The notes under the pieces were generated by a model. That model saw nothing but the letters and a program-made list of their open reading frames with translations, had not been told where the DNA came from and did not search any database. 64,000 nucleotides of DNA from Acetobacter orientalis (GTDB taxonomy: Bacteria > Pseudomonadota > Alphaproteobacteria > Acetobacterales > Acetobacteraceae), in NCBI RefSeq assembly GCF_000963965.1, contig NZ_BAMX01000035.1, positions 20,971 to 84,970 on the forward strand. The letters run 5' to 3'. This document shows, piece after piece, positions 31,034 to 40,703 of the stretch (position 1 is the first letter of the stretch; the number at the start of each line of letters is the position of its first letter). The position numbers and the translations under genes were made by a program.

Positions 31034-32359
31034 ATGCAGACAGAAACCCAACAGGAAACGCAATCATTCATTGATCGAATAGGAATTCCGCGCCCATTGC
31101 TTTGGGGCTTTGTGGGGTTGCTTCTGTTCATGATCGGGGATGGGGTAGAAGCCGGGTATTTGGCCCCTTATCTTGAAAGCCAGGGGCAGTCTTCTACGCA
31201 TGTTGCGTTGCTGTTTACCATTTACGGGGTTGCTGTCTCTATTTCTTCTTGGCTGTCTGGGCCTTTGTCAGACATGTGGGGCCCAAAAAAGGTTATGTGG
31301 ATTGGCCTTTGGATTTGGGGTGTGTTTGAGGTCTTGTTTCTCGTGCTTGGGCTCCAGCCTAACAATTACAGCATGATGATGTTGGCTTATACGGCCCGTG
31401 GCTTGGGTTACCCGCTGTTTGCTTATGGTTTTCTGGTCTGGATTGCTGCTGCGACACCTGCACGCCAGCTTGGTTCTGCCGCTGGCTGGTTTTGGTTTGC
31501 ATTTTCTGGTGGTTTGCCAACACTTGGGTCTTTGTTTGCGAGCTTTGCTATTCCGCGCATTGGGGAGATGGGTACGTTTTGGTCGTCTCTGGGGCTGGTT
31601 ATGGCCGGTGGCTTGGTGGCCCTGCTTTGCACGCGCGAACCCCGTGGCACGCAGCGTTTAAGTGCGCCAGATGTTACGTTTAAGCAGGCTATGTTTGGGT
31701 CTATCAGCATTATCTGGCGTGAACCCAAAACCTTGATTGCAGGCCTGGTACGGACAATCAATACATCGTCTGAATATGCGTTTTTGGTCATTATGCCGGG
31801 CGTGTTCACCAAGATTGTTGGTTTTTCTCTGGAACAGTGGCTGCAACTGCTGTCTATCGTGTTCTTGAGTAATATTATCTTTAACTTGTTGTCTGGCTTG
31901 TTGTCTGACCGCTTTGGGCCGCGTGCTGTTGTGGCTGTGGGTGGTGGTTTGGGGGCCGCAATTTGTGTGCCACTGTTCTATTATGTGCCGGTTGCCATGC
32001 CGCATAACTTCCCGATTGCTGCGGCTATGGGGGTGCTGTACGGGGCATCTTTGGCTGCCTTTGTACCGCTGTCTGGTTTAATGCCGCAGGTTTGCCCCAA
32101 AGAAAAAGCAGCGGCGCTTTCTATTTTGGGTTTGGGCGCTGGTGCGAGCACATGGGTTGGCCCCGCTATTGTGACCTGGTTTGAAGCATGGCGTGGTGTT
32201 GAAGGTGTTATCTGGATTTTTAGCGGACTGTACGTACTGGCCGCTCTGATGACAGTGTTTATTAAAGTTTCACCGGAAGCACGGGCCTATACACGACAAG
32301 TAGAGGCGAACTCTCAGGCAGACCGGGAAGCCGCAATGCATGCTGTGGGGAATCAGTAA
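31034..32359 (+). CDS. MFS transporter, RbtT/DalT/CsbX-like (polyol-type)
   Basis: Twelve-helix major facilitator carrier of 441 residues. The opening IPRPLLWGFVGLLLFMIGDG, the GEMGTFWSSLGLVMAGGLVAL stretch (motif GEMGT) and VRTINTSSEYAFLVIMPGVF resemble the ribitol/arabinitol carriers RbtT and DalT and the CsbX group. That family imports sugar alcohols by proton symport, which would suit an acetic acid bacterium that oxidises polyols; the exact substrate is inference. It is a single-gene unit between the rplQ terminator and its own strong terminator. Confidence 0.85.
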   Translation: MQTETQQETQSFIDRIGIPRPLLWGFVGLLLFMIGDGVEAGYLAPYLESQGQSSTHVALLFTIYGVAVSISSWLSGPLSDMWGPKKVMWIGLWIWGVFEVLFLVLGLQPNNYSMMMLAYTARGLGYPLFAYGFLVWIAAATPARQLGSAAGWFWFAFSGGLPTLGSLFASFAIPRIGEMGTFWSSLGLVMAGGLVALLCTREPRGTQRLSAPDVTFKQAMFGSISIIWREPKTLIAGLVRTINTSSEYAFLVIMPGVFTKIVGFSLEQWLQLLSIVFLSNIIFNLLSGLLSDRFGPRAVVAVGGGLGAAICVPLFYYVPVAMPHNFPIAAAMGVLYGASLAAFVPLSGLMPQVCPKEKAAALSILGLGAGASTWVGPAIVTWFEAWRGVEGVIWIFSGLYVLAALMTVFIKVSPEARAYTRQVEANSQADREAAMHAVGNQ

Positions 32360-32388
32360 GCGTTTTTAACCATTAAGGTAAAAAATAC

Positions 32389-32421
32389 AGCGCGTGGGGG
32401 TAAACTCCACGCGCTTTTTTT
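32389..32421 (+). terminator. Intrinsic terminator after the MFS carrier
   Basis: AGCGCGTGG (32389-32397) pairs perfectly with CCACGCGCT (32407-32415), with a run of T from 32415 to 32421. The A-rich stretch upstream would let it also act on the other strand. Confidence 0.92.
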
Positions 32422-32588
32422 GTATGAAATGCGCAGCATTACGCCGTTTGTTAAGGATAAAAGCGGATAATGTATATTTTATGCGGGCGGTGTGGCGGTA
32501 TATTTTATTGTGCGCAATTGACATTGGGAATTATTGTATCACTCTTGCTAAAGCGTATTCAAAAACACAATTGCAGGCGGGTGAGACA

Positions 32589-33632
32589 ATGAGGCGTTTT
32601 TTAACCAAGCTGGCGCTTTTAGGGGCTGTTGCTTTAACGGCCATAACTTCTCAGGCAGAAGCCGCAGCGCCTATTAAAGTTGGGTATATTCCGGTTTTAG
32701 GCTCTTCTGCCCTGTTTGTTATTGAGGGTGAGGGCTGGGCGCGTGAGGCTGGACTAGACCTACAATTGGTAAGGTTTACTTCTGGCCCGCAGGCTATACA
32801 GGCTTTGGTCTCTGGCCGCATTGATGCCTACGTGGCAGGTGTGTTGCCATTGCTACAAGCGCGGGCACACGGGGCAGACGTAAAAGTCGTTACGGCGGCA
32901 TCTGTTGAAGAATTAGAAGTTATTGCGCGTGGTAAACTGGCTGAGGGGCTGCCAGAAAAGCAAGACGGCGGCTTGGCCCCAACGGCTGCCAAGCAACTGT
33001 TTGAGCAGTTTAAGGCGGCCAATGCGCACCCAGCGCGTATTGCGGCCCAGCCTACGGGCTCTGTACCCGACACGTTACTGCGTTACTGGCTATTAAAGCA
33101 AATTGGCATAACGCCACCTTTGGCCAATACCGTGAGTTTAGTTGGGGTGGATATTGATGCCGCACAGCAGGCTTTTTTGGCTGGTGCGGTAGATGCCGCC
33201 GTGCTGCGTGAGCCTGCTTTAACGGTTGTACGGGCGCGTATGCCACAAGCCAGAACATTGGCAACAGGGCATGATCTGTTACCCGACCAGCCCGGCTCTG
33301 TGCTGGCTATTGTTAAGCCAGAAGCACCTGAGCACCAGGCATGGGCGAAAACCTTAGCCAGCCTGTTTTTACGTGCCACGACACTGCTTTCAACCCACTC
33401 AGATGAGGCAGCCCCTTTTGTGACCAAAGCATTGGGCAGCGGCATTTTAACAGAAGATATTATGAAGGCCTCTTTGGAGCATTCAGCCTCTCGTTTTGTG
33501 AGCGACCCCACGCGCATTGTAGCGGGTGTGAAACAATTACAGGACTTTGAGGTAGAGCAGGGCTTGCTACGTAAGGCCCAACCGGTAGAGGATTTGTTTG
33601 ATTTTGATTTATGGCGGCAAGTCAAACAGTGA
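32589..33632 (+). CDS. ABC transporter substrate-binding protein (NitT/TauT type)
   Basis: Periplasmic binding protein of a nitrate/sulfonate/taurine-type importer, 347 residues. A Sec signal peptide covers about residues 1-25 (MRRFLTKLALLGAVALTAI, then AEA-A). The mature part starts with IKVGYIPVLGSSALFV and carries FTSGPQAIQALVSGRIDAYV, a layout shared with SsuA/TauA/NMT1 proteins. The frame is open 65 codons upstream, but the ATG at 32589 with GGCGGGTGAG is the one followed by a signal peptide. No metabolic gene adjoins, so the substrate is unknown. Its 3' end overlaps the permease by 22 nt. Confidence 0.88.
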   Translation: MRRFLTKLALLGAVALTAITSQAEAAAPIKVGYIPVLGSSALFVIEGEGWAREAGLDLQLVRFTSGPQAIQALVSGRIDAYVAGVLPLLQARAHGADVKVVTAASVEELEVIARGKLAEGLPEKQDGGLAPTAAKQLFEQFKAANAHPARIAAQPTGSVPDTLLRYWLLKQIGITPPLANTVSLVGVDIDAAQQAFLAGAVDAAVLREPALTVVRARMPQARTLATGHDLLPDQPGSVLAIVKPEAPEHQAWAKTLASLFLRATTLLSTHSDEAAPFVTKALGSGILTEDIMKASLEHSASRFVSDPTRIVAGVKQLQDFEVEQGLLRKAQPVEDLFDFDLWRQVKQ

Positions 33633-34393
33633 TTCGATCGTTTTCGCATTCGGCCCGGCTCCTGCTATCGGTAGCCGGGTTACTGATATTTTTTGGGTCT
33701 TGGGAAGTATCGGTCAGAACTAACCTATTACCAGCGGGCATGGTGCCAGCGCCGTCGTCTTTATGGCAGGCGTGGCTGGATGAAGTGCGGGGTGGGTTTT
33801 GGCTGCAAGCTATAACCGATAGCTTAAGCCACTATACTTTGGGGCTGCTTATTGGCTCCGTACTGGGGGCCTCTATTGGCCTTTTATGCGGTATGGTGGC
33901 TGTGGTTGATGGCTTGCTTGAAGGTATTGTACGGCTTTTGCGGCCCGTGCCCGGCTTGGCATGGGTACCGTTTGCCATTTTATGGTTTGGGTTGCACACC
34001 GCTGGGGCGACCTTTGTTATTGCCATATCGGTGTTCTGGATCAATTTTTATGCGGCTTATGCAGCGGTTAAAAATATTGACCCTGAGTTTTACGAGCTGG
34101 CCGCAGCCTTTGGGCATGGCGGCTTTTGGGGGCGGCTATTTAAGGTGGTGCTTCCAGCCTCTGCCCCCGGTTTGGTGGCGGGGTTACGCACAGGCCTTGG
34201 GCAAGGCTGGATGTCTGTTGTGGCAGCAGAACTGTTTGGTGTGCCCGGTATTGGGGCGCGTATGATGCAGGCTTCTAGCTTGCTGGCAACAGATGTTGTG
34301 GTTGTTTACATGCTTACCATGGCGCTGCTGTACGCCCTGACCGATTTTTTGTTTGGGTTTGTGAGAAAATATGTTTTGCGGTGGCAACCATGA
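33611..34393 (+). CDS. ABC transporter permease (NitT/TauT type)
   Basis: Inner-membrane permease with about six hydrophobic segments, 260 residues, SsuC/TauC-like. The cytoplasmic coupling loop ELAAAFGHGGFWGRLFKVVLPASAPGLVAGL holds the EAA-type motif (visible as AAAFGHGG...VVLPASAPG). It starts within the binding-protein gene (22-nt overlap) and ends in an ATGA overlap with the ATPase gene. Confidence 0.9.
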   Translation: MAASQTVIRSFSHSARLLLSVAGLLIFFGSWEVSVRTNLLPAGMVPAPSSLWQAWLDEVRGGFWLQAITDSLSHYTLGLLIGSVLGASIGLLCGMVAVVDGLLEGIVRLLRPVPGLAWVPFAILWFGLHTAGATFVIAISVFWINFYAAYAAVKNIDPEFYELAAAFGHGGFWGRLFKVVLPASAPGLVAGLRTGLGQGWMSVVAAELFGVPGIGARMMQASSLLATDVVVVYMLTMALLYALTDFLFGFVRKYVLRWQP

Positions 34394-35196
34394 GCAGTGC
34401 TGAACACGTTGCACGCCTTGAAAATGTAGGCTTGTCTTATGACGGTGGGCAAAATTACATTTTACGCCATGTTAGCCTAAGCCTGAGCAAAGGTGAGTTT
34501 GTTGCACTCCTTGGGCCATCGGGTGTGGGTAAATCAACCTTATTGCGGGTGTTTATGGGGCTAAGCGCTCCGTCAGAGGGGCAGGTTTTTAGCCCGCAGC
34601 CTACTAGCCAGTTACAGGCAGAGGGGCAGAAGCGCCGGGCGCAGTCTTTGGTGTTTCAAGATGCGCGGCTTATGCCGTGGCGGAGTGTGGCCCGTAACGT
34701 TGCTTTTGGGTTGGAAGGGCTAAAGCTCACCAAAGAGGAAAAACAGGCTCGCGTGCTTGCAGCCCTACAGTTGGTAGGGCTTGAAGAGGCCGCCGACCGT
34801 TGGCCCCGCCGCTTATCGGGCGGGCAGCGCCAGCGTGTGGGTGTGGCCCGTGCTCTTACGGTTGACCCAGACTTGTTGTTGATGGACGAACCCTTTGGCG
34901 CACTTGACCCCATAACCCGCAACGGCTTGCAAGATGAGTTGCTGAAAATTTGGCAACAGACCCACAAAACAGTGCTGTTTGTAACCCACGACATAGAAGA
35001 AGCGCTTAAATTGGCCACGCGGGTGGTGGTGCTGGCCGGAAAACCTGCGGGCATTGTGGGGATGTTGGACATACCGCCAACCGAAAAAGACCCTGAGTCA
35101 TCTGCTTTCAAGAGCTATGCTGCACGTTTGCGCGCCATGATAGCGGGAGAGCCAGACCCCGGCGGGGCTCCGTATTGGTATTCGAACGAGATTTAG
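34390..35196 (+). CDS. ABC transporter ATP-binding protein (NitT/TauT type)
   Basis: ATPase of the same importer, 268 residues from ATG 34390 (ATGA overlap with the permease stop; a GTG three codons earlier is less likely). It has Walker A GPSGVGKST, Q-loop FQDARLMPWRS, signature LSGGQRQR, Walker B LLLMDEPFGALD and the switch His in FVTHDIEEAL. MPWR after the Q-loop is typical of the SsuB/TauB/NrtD group. Confidence 0.93.
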   Translation: MSSAEHVARLENVGLSYDGGQNYILRHVSLSLSKGEFVALLGPSGVGKSTLLRVFMGLSAPSEGQVFSPQPTSQLQAEGQKRRAQSLVFQDARLMPWRSVARNVAFGLEGLKLTKEEKQARVLAALQLVGLEEAADRWPRRLSGGQRQRVGVARALTVDPDLLLMDEPFGALDPITRNGLQDELLKIWQQTHKTVLFVTHDIEEALKLATRVVVLAGKPAGIVGMLDIPPTEKDPESSAFKSYAARLRAMIAGEPDPGGAPYWYSNEI

Positions 35197-35280
35197 CTTT
35201 TTTTATCATAAATTTACACTTAGCTGGCATCTCTATACGGTGTGGAGCGTTGACGTGCTTAAGTGGAAGGAGAGAGCGTG

Positions 35281-35517
35281 ATGAGTGATGCAAAAACCAG
35301 CCAATACACACTGGAAGAAGGCGTAGGCCGCTTGCAAGATGGTGTAGAAGGTCTGTTTACCAAAGCCAGCACCACAGGTGATGATTTTGGTGCCCCCCAA
35401 GGGTGTGCCGCTCTGGAAGCTGTGCGCGACAATGTTATAGACCGGCCATTATTTTACGTGAGCTTGGCTGGTATTTTGGGCGTTGTGCTGGGTGCTGTTT
35501 TTAAACGTAAGCTCTAA
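35281..35517 (+). CDS. Small membrane-anchored protein (DUF883/ElaB-like)
   Basis: The 78-residue protein from ATG 35281 has AAGGAGAGAG upstream. It has a polar, helical N-terminal half and one C-terminal membrane segment (PLFYVSLAGILGVVLGAVF) ending in basic KRKL. This layout matches the DUF883/ElaB/YqjD group of inner-membrane, ribosome-associated stress proteins; the match is by architecture, so only moderate. Its RPLFYVSLAGILGVVLGAVF anchor resembles the end of the CsbD-like protein at 46940. DUF1328 follows 39 nt later. Confidence 0.65.
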   Translation: MSDAKTSQYTLEEGVGRLQDGVEGLFTKASTTGDDFGAPQGCAALEAVRDNVIDRPLFYVSLAGILGVVLGAVFKRKL

Positions 35518-35556
35518 TTCCGACATTTAACCCTTCTGAGTTAAGGACTAAGTCTC

Positions 35557-35733
35557 ATGCTGAAAATGGCGTTGTTCTTTTTGGTGGTCTCCATCATTGC
35601 GGGGCTTTTCGGGTTTGGCGGCATTTCCAGCGCTGCGGGCGGAATGGCCAAAATTCTGTTCTTTATTGCTATTGTGCTGTTTGTTGTCTTTTTAGTTGTT
35701 GCCTTGCTGGCAGGGCGCACACTTATGAAATAG
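35557..35733 (+). CDS. DUF1328 (YtjA-type) small membrane protein
   Basis: A 58-residue protein starting [20 protein letters not shown]. It has two hydrophobic helices with [19 protein letters not shown] between and in the second, which is the DUF1328/YtjA pattern. Function is unknown; relatives are often near stress-response genes such as csbD. AAGGACTAAG precedes the start by about 10 nt. A perfect bidirectional terminator follows. Confidence 0.88.
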   Translation: MLKMALFFLVVSIIAGLFGFGGISSAAGGMAKILFFIAIVLFVVFLVVALLAGRTLMK

Positions 35734-35762
35734 GCCAGACGGCCTGCTTTTAAAGAGCCTAC

Positions 35763-35802
35763 AAAAAAGCCTCTGCCCCGATAAAAGGGCAGAGGCTTTT
35801 TT
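35763..35802. terminator. Bidirectional terminator between convergent genes
   Basis: AAAAAAGCCTCTGCCC and GGGCAGAGGCTTTTTT form a perfect 16-nt inverted repeat with an 8-nt loop. It serves the small-protein genes on the plus strand and the efflux operon on the minus strand. Confidence 0.95.
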
Positions 35803-35824
35803 GATGGAAAACCGTCTGTTGGGT

Positions 35825-37390
35825 TTAGCGGTTACTGGGCAGAAAGTTTTTATCTTTCTGGATAAAGCTAGGCAGGAAGGGGTTATCTGTTTGCATAGAG
35901 CCTTTGGACGGCAAGGCAGAGACATTCCAGCCACCACCTAGGTTTTGAATAAGGGTGACAGAGTCCAAAATACGGTTTTGCTGAATTTGGAGCGCTGTTT
36001 GCGCGTTAGAGAGTGCCGTAACCTGAGACGTAATAACCGTGGTGTAAATTTGCGTACCAGCCATATATTGGTTGAAGGCGACAGTTACCGCACGGTTAGC
36101 CGCCTCTAGCGCTACGCGCTGCTGGTCTGCCTGTTGGGCAAGAATACGTAAGTTTGAGAGTTGGTCTTCTACCCCTTGTAGGGCGGTAAGCACTGTTTGG
36201 CGGTAGGTGGCAACGTAGTTATCGTAATTTGCATCGGCCTCATGCACGGCGGCGGTACGGCTACCGCCAGAAAACAGGGTTTCTGTGGCAGACGCGCCAA
36301 GAGACCAGATACGGTTTGCCACCTGTACCAAGGTGCCTACAGGGTCACCGCTGTAAGAGTACGAGGCAGTTAGTTTGACGTCTGGGTAGAAAGCCGCAAT
36401 GGCAGCGCCAATTTGGGCGTTATATTCTTCCATGCGGCGTTCGGCTGCGGCTACGTCTGGGCGGCGTTCGAGCAATTGTGCCGGTACAGAGACTGGAATG
36501 GCCGGAATGGTGTTGGTAAGGCTACCCGGCGCAATAGAAACCTCTGCCGGGGGTTTACCAATAAGCACGGCAATAGCGTGCTCATATTGTGCGCGGCTGG
36601 CCTGTGTGGCTGTGGCTTGGGCACGGGTTTGCTCAAGCTGGGTTTTGGCCTGTAGCAGAGCTGTGGGGTCTGCTGTGCCTGCCTCGTATTGGTTATGCGT
36701 AATTTCGTAAGAGCGTTCGTAAAATTTTACGTTGCGTTGCAGCAGGTCATACAGGCTGTCTTGGTAGCGCATGTTAAAATAGGCGGTGGCCAATTGGGCT
36801 TGGTAAGACAGTTTGGCATTGGCAAGGTCTGCTGCCGTTGCTTGTGTTTCTGTAACCTGAGCCTGAATTTGGCGGCGGATTTTGCCCCACAAGTCTAGGT
36901 CCCACGAGGCGGTTGGCCCCATGCCGTAGGTATTTTCTGTAGAGTTAGAAGCAACGCCTGATGAGGTGTTGGAGCCGTAATTAACAATGGTGCCGCTAGA
37001 GCGCGAGCCGCGGCCAGAGCTTTGCCGGTTAAAAGAGAGTGAGCCGCTTAATGTGGGGTAAAGCTGTGCCCGCACAGAGTTAATGGTGGCACGGGCCGCA
37101 CGGTAGCGGGCTTCGTATTCTTTTACGTTTTGGTTGTTTAGCTCTACTTGGGCTTCAAGCGTGTTTAGGGTGGGGTCGTTGTAGAGTGTCCACCATGCCC
37201 CCTTTGGTAGCTCGGCTAGGCTGGGGTTGGCGTAGTTCCAGCCCGGTGCTGGGCGGAGCTCTTTAAATTTGGCAGAAACAATAGGGCTTGGCCGCTTATA
37301 AGACGGGCCAACCATGCACCCCGCAAAAACCAGCGGAGCCAGCAGGATACCAAGGCGGCGTGACAGCGGACGGGTGAGGAAATGCTTCAT
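35825..37390 (-). CDS. NodT/OprM-family outer-membrane channel of the MdtABC-like system
   Basis: Outer-membrane factor, 521 residues from the ATG at 37390. It has a lipoprotein signal peptide with lipobox VFAGC (Cys25), the N-terminal PSYKRPSP segment and two coiled-coil halves, with LLERRPDVAAAERRM as the family motif. The frame is open 74 codons further upstream into the pump gene, but that extension lacks any lipoprotein logic. It begins 10 nt after the second RND pump and ends the four-gene operon. Confidence 0.92.
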   Translation of the reverse strand: MKHFLTRPLSRRLGILLAPLVFAGCMVGPSYKRPSPIVSAKFKELRPAPGWNYANPSLAELPKGAWWTLYNDPTLNTLEAQVELNNQNVKEYEARYRAARATINSVRAQLYPTLSGSLSFNRQSSGRGSRSSGTIVNYGSNTSSGVASNSTENTYGMGPTASWDLDLWGKIRRQIQAQVTETQATAADLANAKLSYQAQLATAYFNMRYQDSLYDLLQRNVKFYERSYEITHNQYEAGTADPTALLQAKTQLEQTRAQATATQASRAQYEHAIAVLIGKPPAEVSIAPGSLTNTIPAIPVSVPAQLLERRPDVAAAERRMEEYNAQIGAAIAAFYPDVKLTASYSYSGDPVGTLVQVANRIWSLGASATETLFSGGSRTAAVHEADANYDNYVATYRQTVLTALQGVEDQLSNLRILAQQADQQRVALEAANRAVTVAFNQYMAGTQIYTTVITSQVTALSNAQTALQIQQNRILDSVTLIQNLGGGWNVSALPSKGSMQTDNPFLPSFIQKDKNFLPSNR

Positions 37391-37400
37391 CGTGCGTGTT

Positions 37401-40400
37401 TCAGGTATCTTGCAGGTTACGAAGGAAAGAAGGACGCCAGAGTTTACCATTTTTAAAGCGCAGGCGCAGGTTATCAAGCAACAGGTAAACCACTGGTGTG
37501 GTGTAGAGTGTAAGAGCCTGACTGACCACAAGCCCACCCACAATAGCAATACCCAAGGGGCGGCGTAGCTCTGCCCCGTAGCCATTGGCAATAATAAGTG
37601 GGGCAGCGCCAAGGGCAGCGGCTAGAGAGGTCATCATGATAGGGCGGAAGCGCAGCAGGCAGGCTGTGCGTATGGCCTCTAGCGGCGGGAGGTTATGTTC
37701 ACGCTCGGCGGCAATAGCAAAATCAACCAGCATAATGGCGTTTTTCTTAACGATGCCGATAAGCAGGATAACGCCTATCATGGCGATAAGAGAAAACTCC
37801 TCGCCTGCGAGTTGCAGCGCAAGCAGTGCGCCTACACCGGCGGAGGGCAGGGTAGAGAGAATGGTAAGTGGGTGTATGTAACTTTCATACAGCACACCCA
37901 GCACCACATATACAGCAATAAGGGCCGCCAGAATAAGCAGCGGCTCGTTATTAACGGTTTTTTGGAACTGTGCCGCATTGCCCGCAAAACTACCATGAAT
38001 GGTTTGGGGCATGTGCAAAGAGACCTGAGCGGCCTCAATAATTTGGGTGGCTGCCCCTAAAGAAACCCCTTGGGCTAAATTAAAAGACAGTGTTGCCGCA
38101 ACGGCTTGGCCTTGGTGGTTAACCGCCAAAGGGGTTCTGGCTGGTTTAATGCTGGAAACAAATGTAAGCGGCACCATAGATGAAGAGGAAGTGGACACCG
38201 CAGAACCGGTTGAGGCCCCGTTACCGCCAGCAAGGGCATTGGCAATCTGGTTTTTAAACGATTGGGCACTTAAGCTGGCCGATGCGCTATTACCGGCCGA
38301 GCTTGTGCCACTATTGCGCACGCGTACGGTGTTAGAGCGTGTGCCACCCCCAGCAGACCCACCAGACACACTGACCCAAACCTGATTAAGGTCATTGGGG
38401 GAAGACCAAGAGGCGGGGTCTGCCTCCATAACCACGCGGTATTGGTTGAGTGTGTTGTAAATGACGGAGGCTGCGCGTTGGCCAAAGGCATCGTAAATGG
38501 TGTTGGACAGCATTTGGGGGGTAACATTAACCCGTGCGGCTGTATCGCGGGTGATACCAACCGCAATGGCAAGGCCACCTTGCTGCACATCTGCCGAGAC
38601 TTCGGTGAGTTCTTTATGTTTTTGCAACTCGGCAAGGAGCAGGTTTGTCCAGTGGTATAGTTCTGTCGCGTCTTCGCCTTCTAGGGTGTATTGGTAGGCT
38701 GCATTACTTTGGCGTGCCCCGGCCCGGACGGCACCGGGCTGCATTAAAAAGAAATCTGCCCCGACAATGTTGCTCAGTTTACTTTCAACGCGGGCAATAA
38801 GCTCTGTTGGGGTGTCGTGCCGGTCTGCTTTGTCTTTTAGTTGCAAAAACATGTTGGCAGAGTTGGAAGACCCACGACCACCCATAAAACTGGCAACGCT
38901 TTGTACGTCTGGGTCTTGGGTGATGGTATTTTGAACCTGCGTTAGTTTTTTAGACAGCGCCTGAAAAGAAATGCTTTGGTCGCCACGTAAATGGCCCATG
39001 AGCATGCCGGTATCTTCTGTTGGGAAAAACCCTTTTGGCATCTGAATAAAAAGCGCCACAATAATAACCAGCGTTGCGGGTAGTGACAGCAAAATAAGCC
39101 AGTAATGCCGTAACGCCACATTAAGAGAGCGGGCATAGCCATTTTGCACGCTATCTAGAAAACGGCTGATAGTAGCAGCAATGCGTGTAAGCAGCGTTGT
39201 TTTTGCAGGTTGGGCTGTGTGGGGTGTGGCGCTGAGAATTTGCGCGGCCATCATGGGGGTAAGGGTAAGTGACAGCACCATGGAAATAAGAATGGTGATG
39301 GAGACTGTCATGGCGAATTCATGAAACAGTCGGCCCGCAAGCCCACCCAGCAACAAAATGGGCAGGAAGACAGCAATAAGAGAAATGGAGATGGAAATAA
39401 CGGTAAACGCTACTTCCTGACTGCCCTTAAGCGCCGCATCACGCGGGGAGAAGCCTTCTTCTATGTAGCGCGAGATATTTTCGATGACGACAATGGCGTC
39501 ATCAACCACAAAGCCGGTTGAGACGGTAAGCGCCATAAGAGACATGTTGTCGAGCGAGTAGTTCAGCAAGCGCATAGCCCCGAAGGTGGCCACAATAGAG
39601 GTAGGCACCACAACGGCGGGTATGAGCGTCATGCGCCATGAGTGCAAAAAGAGTAGCACTACCAGCACAACAAGAATGACAGATATAACCAGCGTATATT
39701 GAGTATCTGCCAAAGACGCGCGAATGGTTAAAGACCGATCTAGCCCGATATGCAGGTCTACCCCACCGGGCAGCGCTGCCCGCAAGAGTGGAAACTTGGC
39801 CTTTATTTCATCAACCGTTTGAATAACGTTGGCACCGGCTTGCGCAAAAACGACCGCAATAACCGAAGGGGAGCTGTTGAAAAAACCAGCATTGTGTAGG
39901 TCTTCAACGCTGTCATCAACGCGGGCAACGTCTGAGAGGTGCACGGGGCGGTTGTTGCGCCATGCGACTATGAGGTCTCGGTAAGATTGTGCGTCTCGGG
40001 CTTGGTCGTTGGTGTCTAGCGTATAGCGCAGGCCGTTTTGGTCTATAATGCCTTTGGGCGTATGCGCATTGGCAGAGGCGAGTGCTGCACGAATATCTTC
40101 AAACCCGATGCCGTAGCGAAAGAGCGGGCGGGGGTTAATTTCAACCCGCACAGCAGGGAGCGAACTGCCGCCTACTTCAACCTGCCCAACACCCCTAATT
40201 TGTGAAAGTTGCTGTACTAAGACGTTGGTTGCGTAGTCATACAGTTGTGGTTTGGTGTGGGTGGTTGAGGTAAGCGCTAAAATAAGAATGGGCGCGCCGT
40301 TGGGGTTGGCTTTGGAATAGCTGGGGTTTTGCCGGATAGATGTAGGCAGGTCTGCGTGGGCGGCTTGTAGGGCGGCCTCAACATCACGCGCGGCACCGTT

Positions 40401-40703
40401 AATATCGCGCGAGAGCGCAAATTGCAGGGTAATGCGCGTTGTGTTTTGCGAAGACTGAGACGTCATTTCAGTGAGGTCTGCAATCTGGCCCAAATGCCGC
40501 TCTAGCGGGCCAGCTACGGCGCTTGCAATTTCCTCGGGCGAGCCGCCAGCTTGGCGGGCCTGTACCTGAATAACGGGAAAATCAACATTGGGCAGGTCTG
40601 CTACCGGCAGGCTGCGGTAGCCCATAATGCCCGCCAGCACCAAGGCTACAGCCATAAGGGTTGTAGCAACTGGGCGGTCAATGAAGATCCGGCTTATGTT
40701 CAC
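37401..40703 (-). CDS. RND efflux permease, MdtC-like
   Basis: Inner-membrane proton/drug antiporter, 1100 residues with twelve membrane segments. The proton-relay pair D401-D402 lies in [14 protein letters not shown]. The N-terminus [20 protein letters not shown] and [14 protein letters not shown] match the MdtC type. It is about 75 residues longer than MdtC: residues near 780-843 hold a Ser/Gly/Asn/Thr-rich insertion (pieces include [12 protein letters not shown] and [15 protein letters not shown]). It starts in a 4-nt overlap with the first pump; MdtB and MdtC work as a mixed trimer in E. coli, so a mixed trimer is likely here. Confidence 0.93.
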   Translation of the reverse strand: MNISRIFIDRPVATTLMAVALVLAGIMGYRSLPVADLPNVDFPVIQVQARQAGGSPEEIASAVAGPLERHLGQIADLTEMTSQSSQNTTRITLQFALSRDINGAARDVEAALQAAHADLPTSIRQNPSYSKANPNGAPILILALTSTTHTKPQLYDYATNVLVQQLSQIRGVGQVEVGGSSLPAVRVEINPRPLFRYGIGFEDIRAALASANAHTPKGIIDQNGLRYTLDTNDQARDAQSYRDLIVAWRNNRPVHLSDVARVDDSVEDLHNAGFFNSSPSVIAVVFAQAGANVIQTVDEIKAKFPLLRAALPGGVDLHIGLDRSLTIRASLADTQYTLVISVILVVLVVLLFLHSWRMTLIPAVVVPTSIVATFGAMRLLNYSLDNMSLMALTVSTGFVVDDAIVVIENISRYIEEGFSPRDAALKGSQEVAFTVISISISLIAVFLPILLLGGLAGRLFHEFAMTVSITILISMVLSLTLTPMMAAQILSATPHTAQPAKTTLLTRIAATISRFLDSVQNGYARSLNVALRHYWLILLSLPATLVIIVALFIQMPKGFFPTEDTGMLMGHLRGDQSISFQALSKKLTQVQNTITQDPDVQSVASFMGGRGSSNSANMFLQLKDKADRHDTPTELIARVESKLSNIVGADFFLMQPGAVRAGARQSNAAYQYTLEGEDATELYHWTNLLLAELQKHKELTEVSADVQQGGLAIAVGITRDTAARVNVTPQMLSNTIYDAFGQRAASVIYNTLNQYRVVMEADPASWSSPNDLNQVWVSVSGGSAGGGTRSNTVRVRNSGTSSAGNSASASLSAQSFKNQIANALAGGNGASTGSAVSTSSSSMVPLTFVSSIKPARTPLAVNHQGQAVAATLSFNLAQGVSLGAATQIIEAAQVSLHMPQTIHGSFAGNAAQFQKTVNNEPLLILAALIAVYVVLGVLYESYIHPLTILSTLPSAGVGALLALQLAGEEFSLIAMIGVILLIGIVKKNAIMLVDFAIAAEREHNLPPLEAIRTACLLRFRPIMMTSLAAALGAAPLIIANGYGAELRRPLGIAIVGGLVVSQALTLYTTPVVYLLLDNLRLRFKNGKLWRPSFLRNLQDT

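Noticed and set aside
32518..32550. TTGACA at 32518 as the promoter of the ABC importer
   Set aside because: No acceptable -10 lies 16-18 nt downstream (ACTCTT at that distance). Chance -35 boxes are common.
32394..32588. 65-codon extension of the ABC binding protein
   Set aside because: It begins inside the terminator hairpin of the preceding gene and would place the signal peptide in mid-protein.
37391..37612. 74-codon N-terminal extension of the outer-membrane channel gene
   Set aside because: It overlaps the pump gene in another frame and would bury the lipoprotein signal peptide that starts at 37390.
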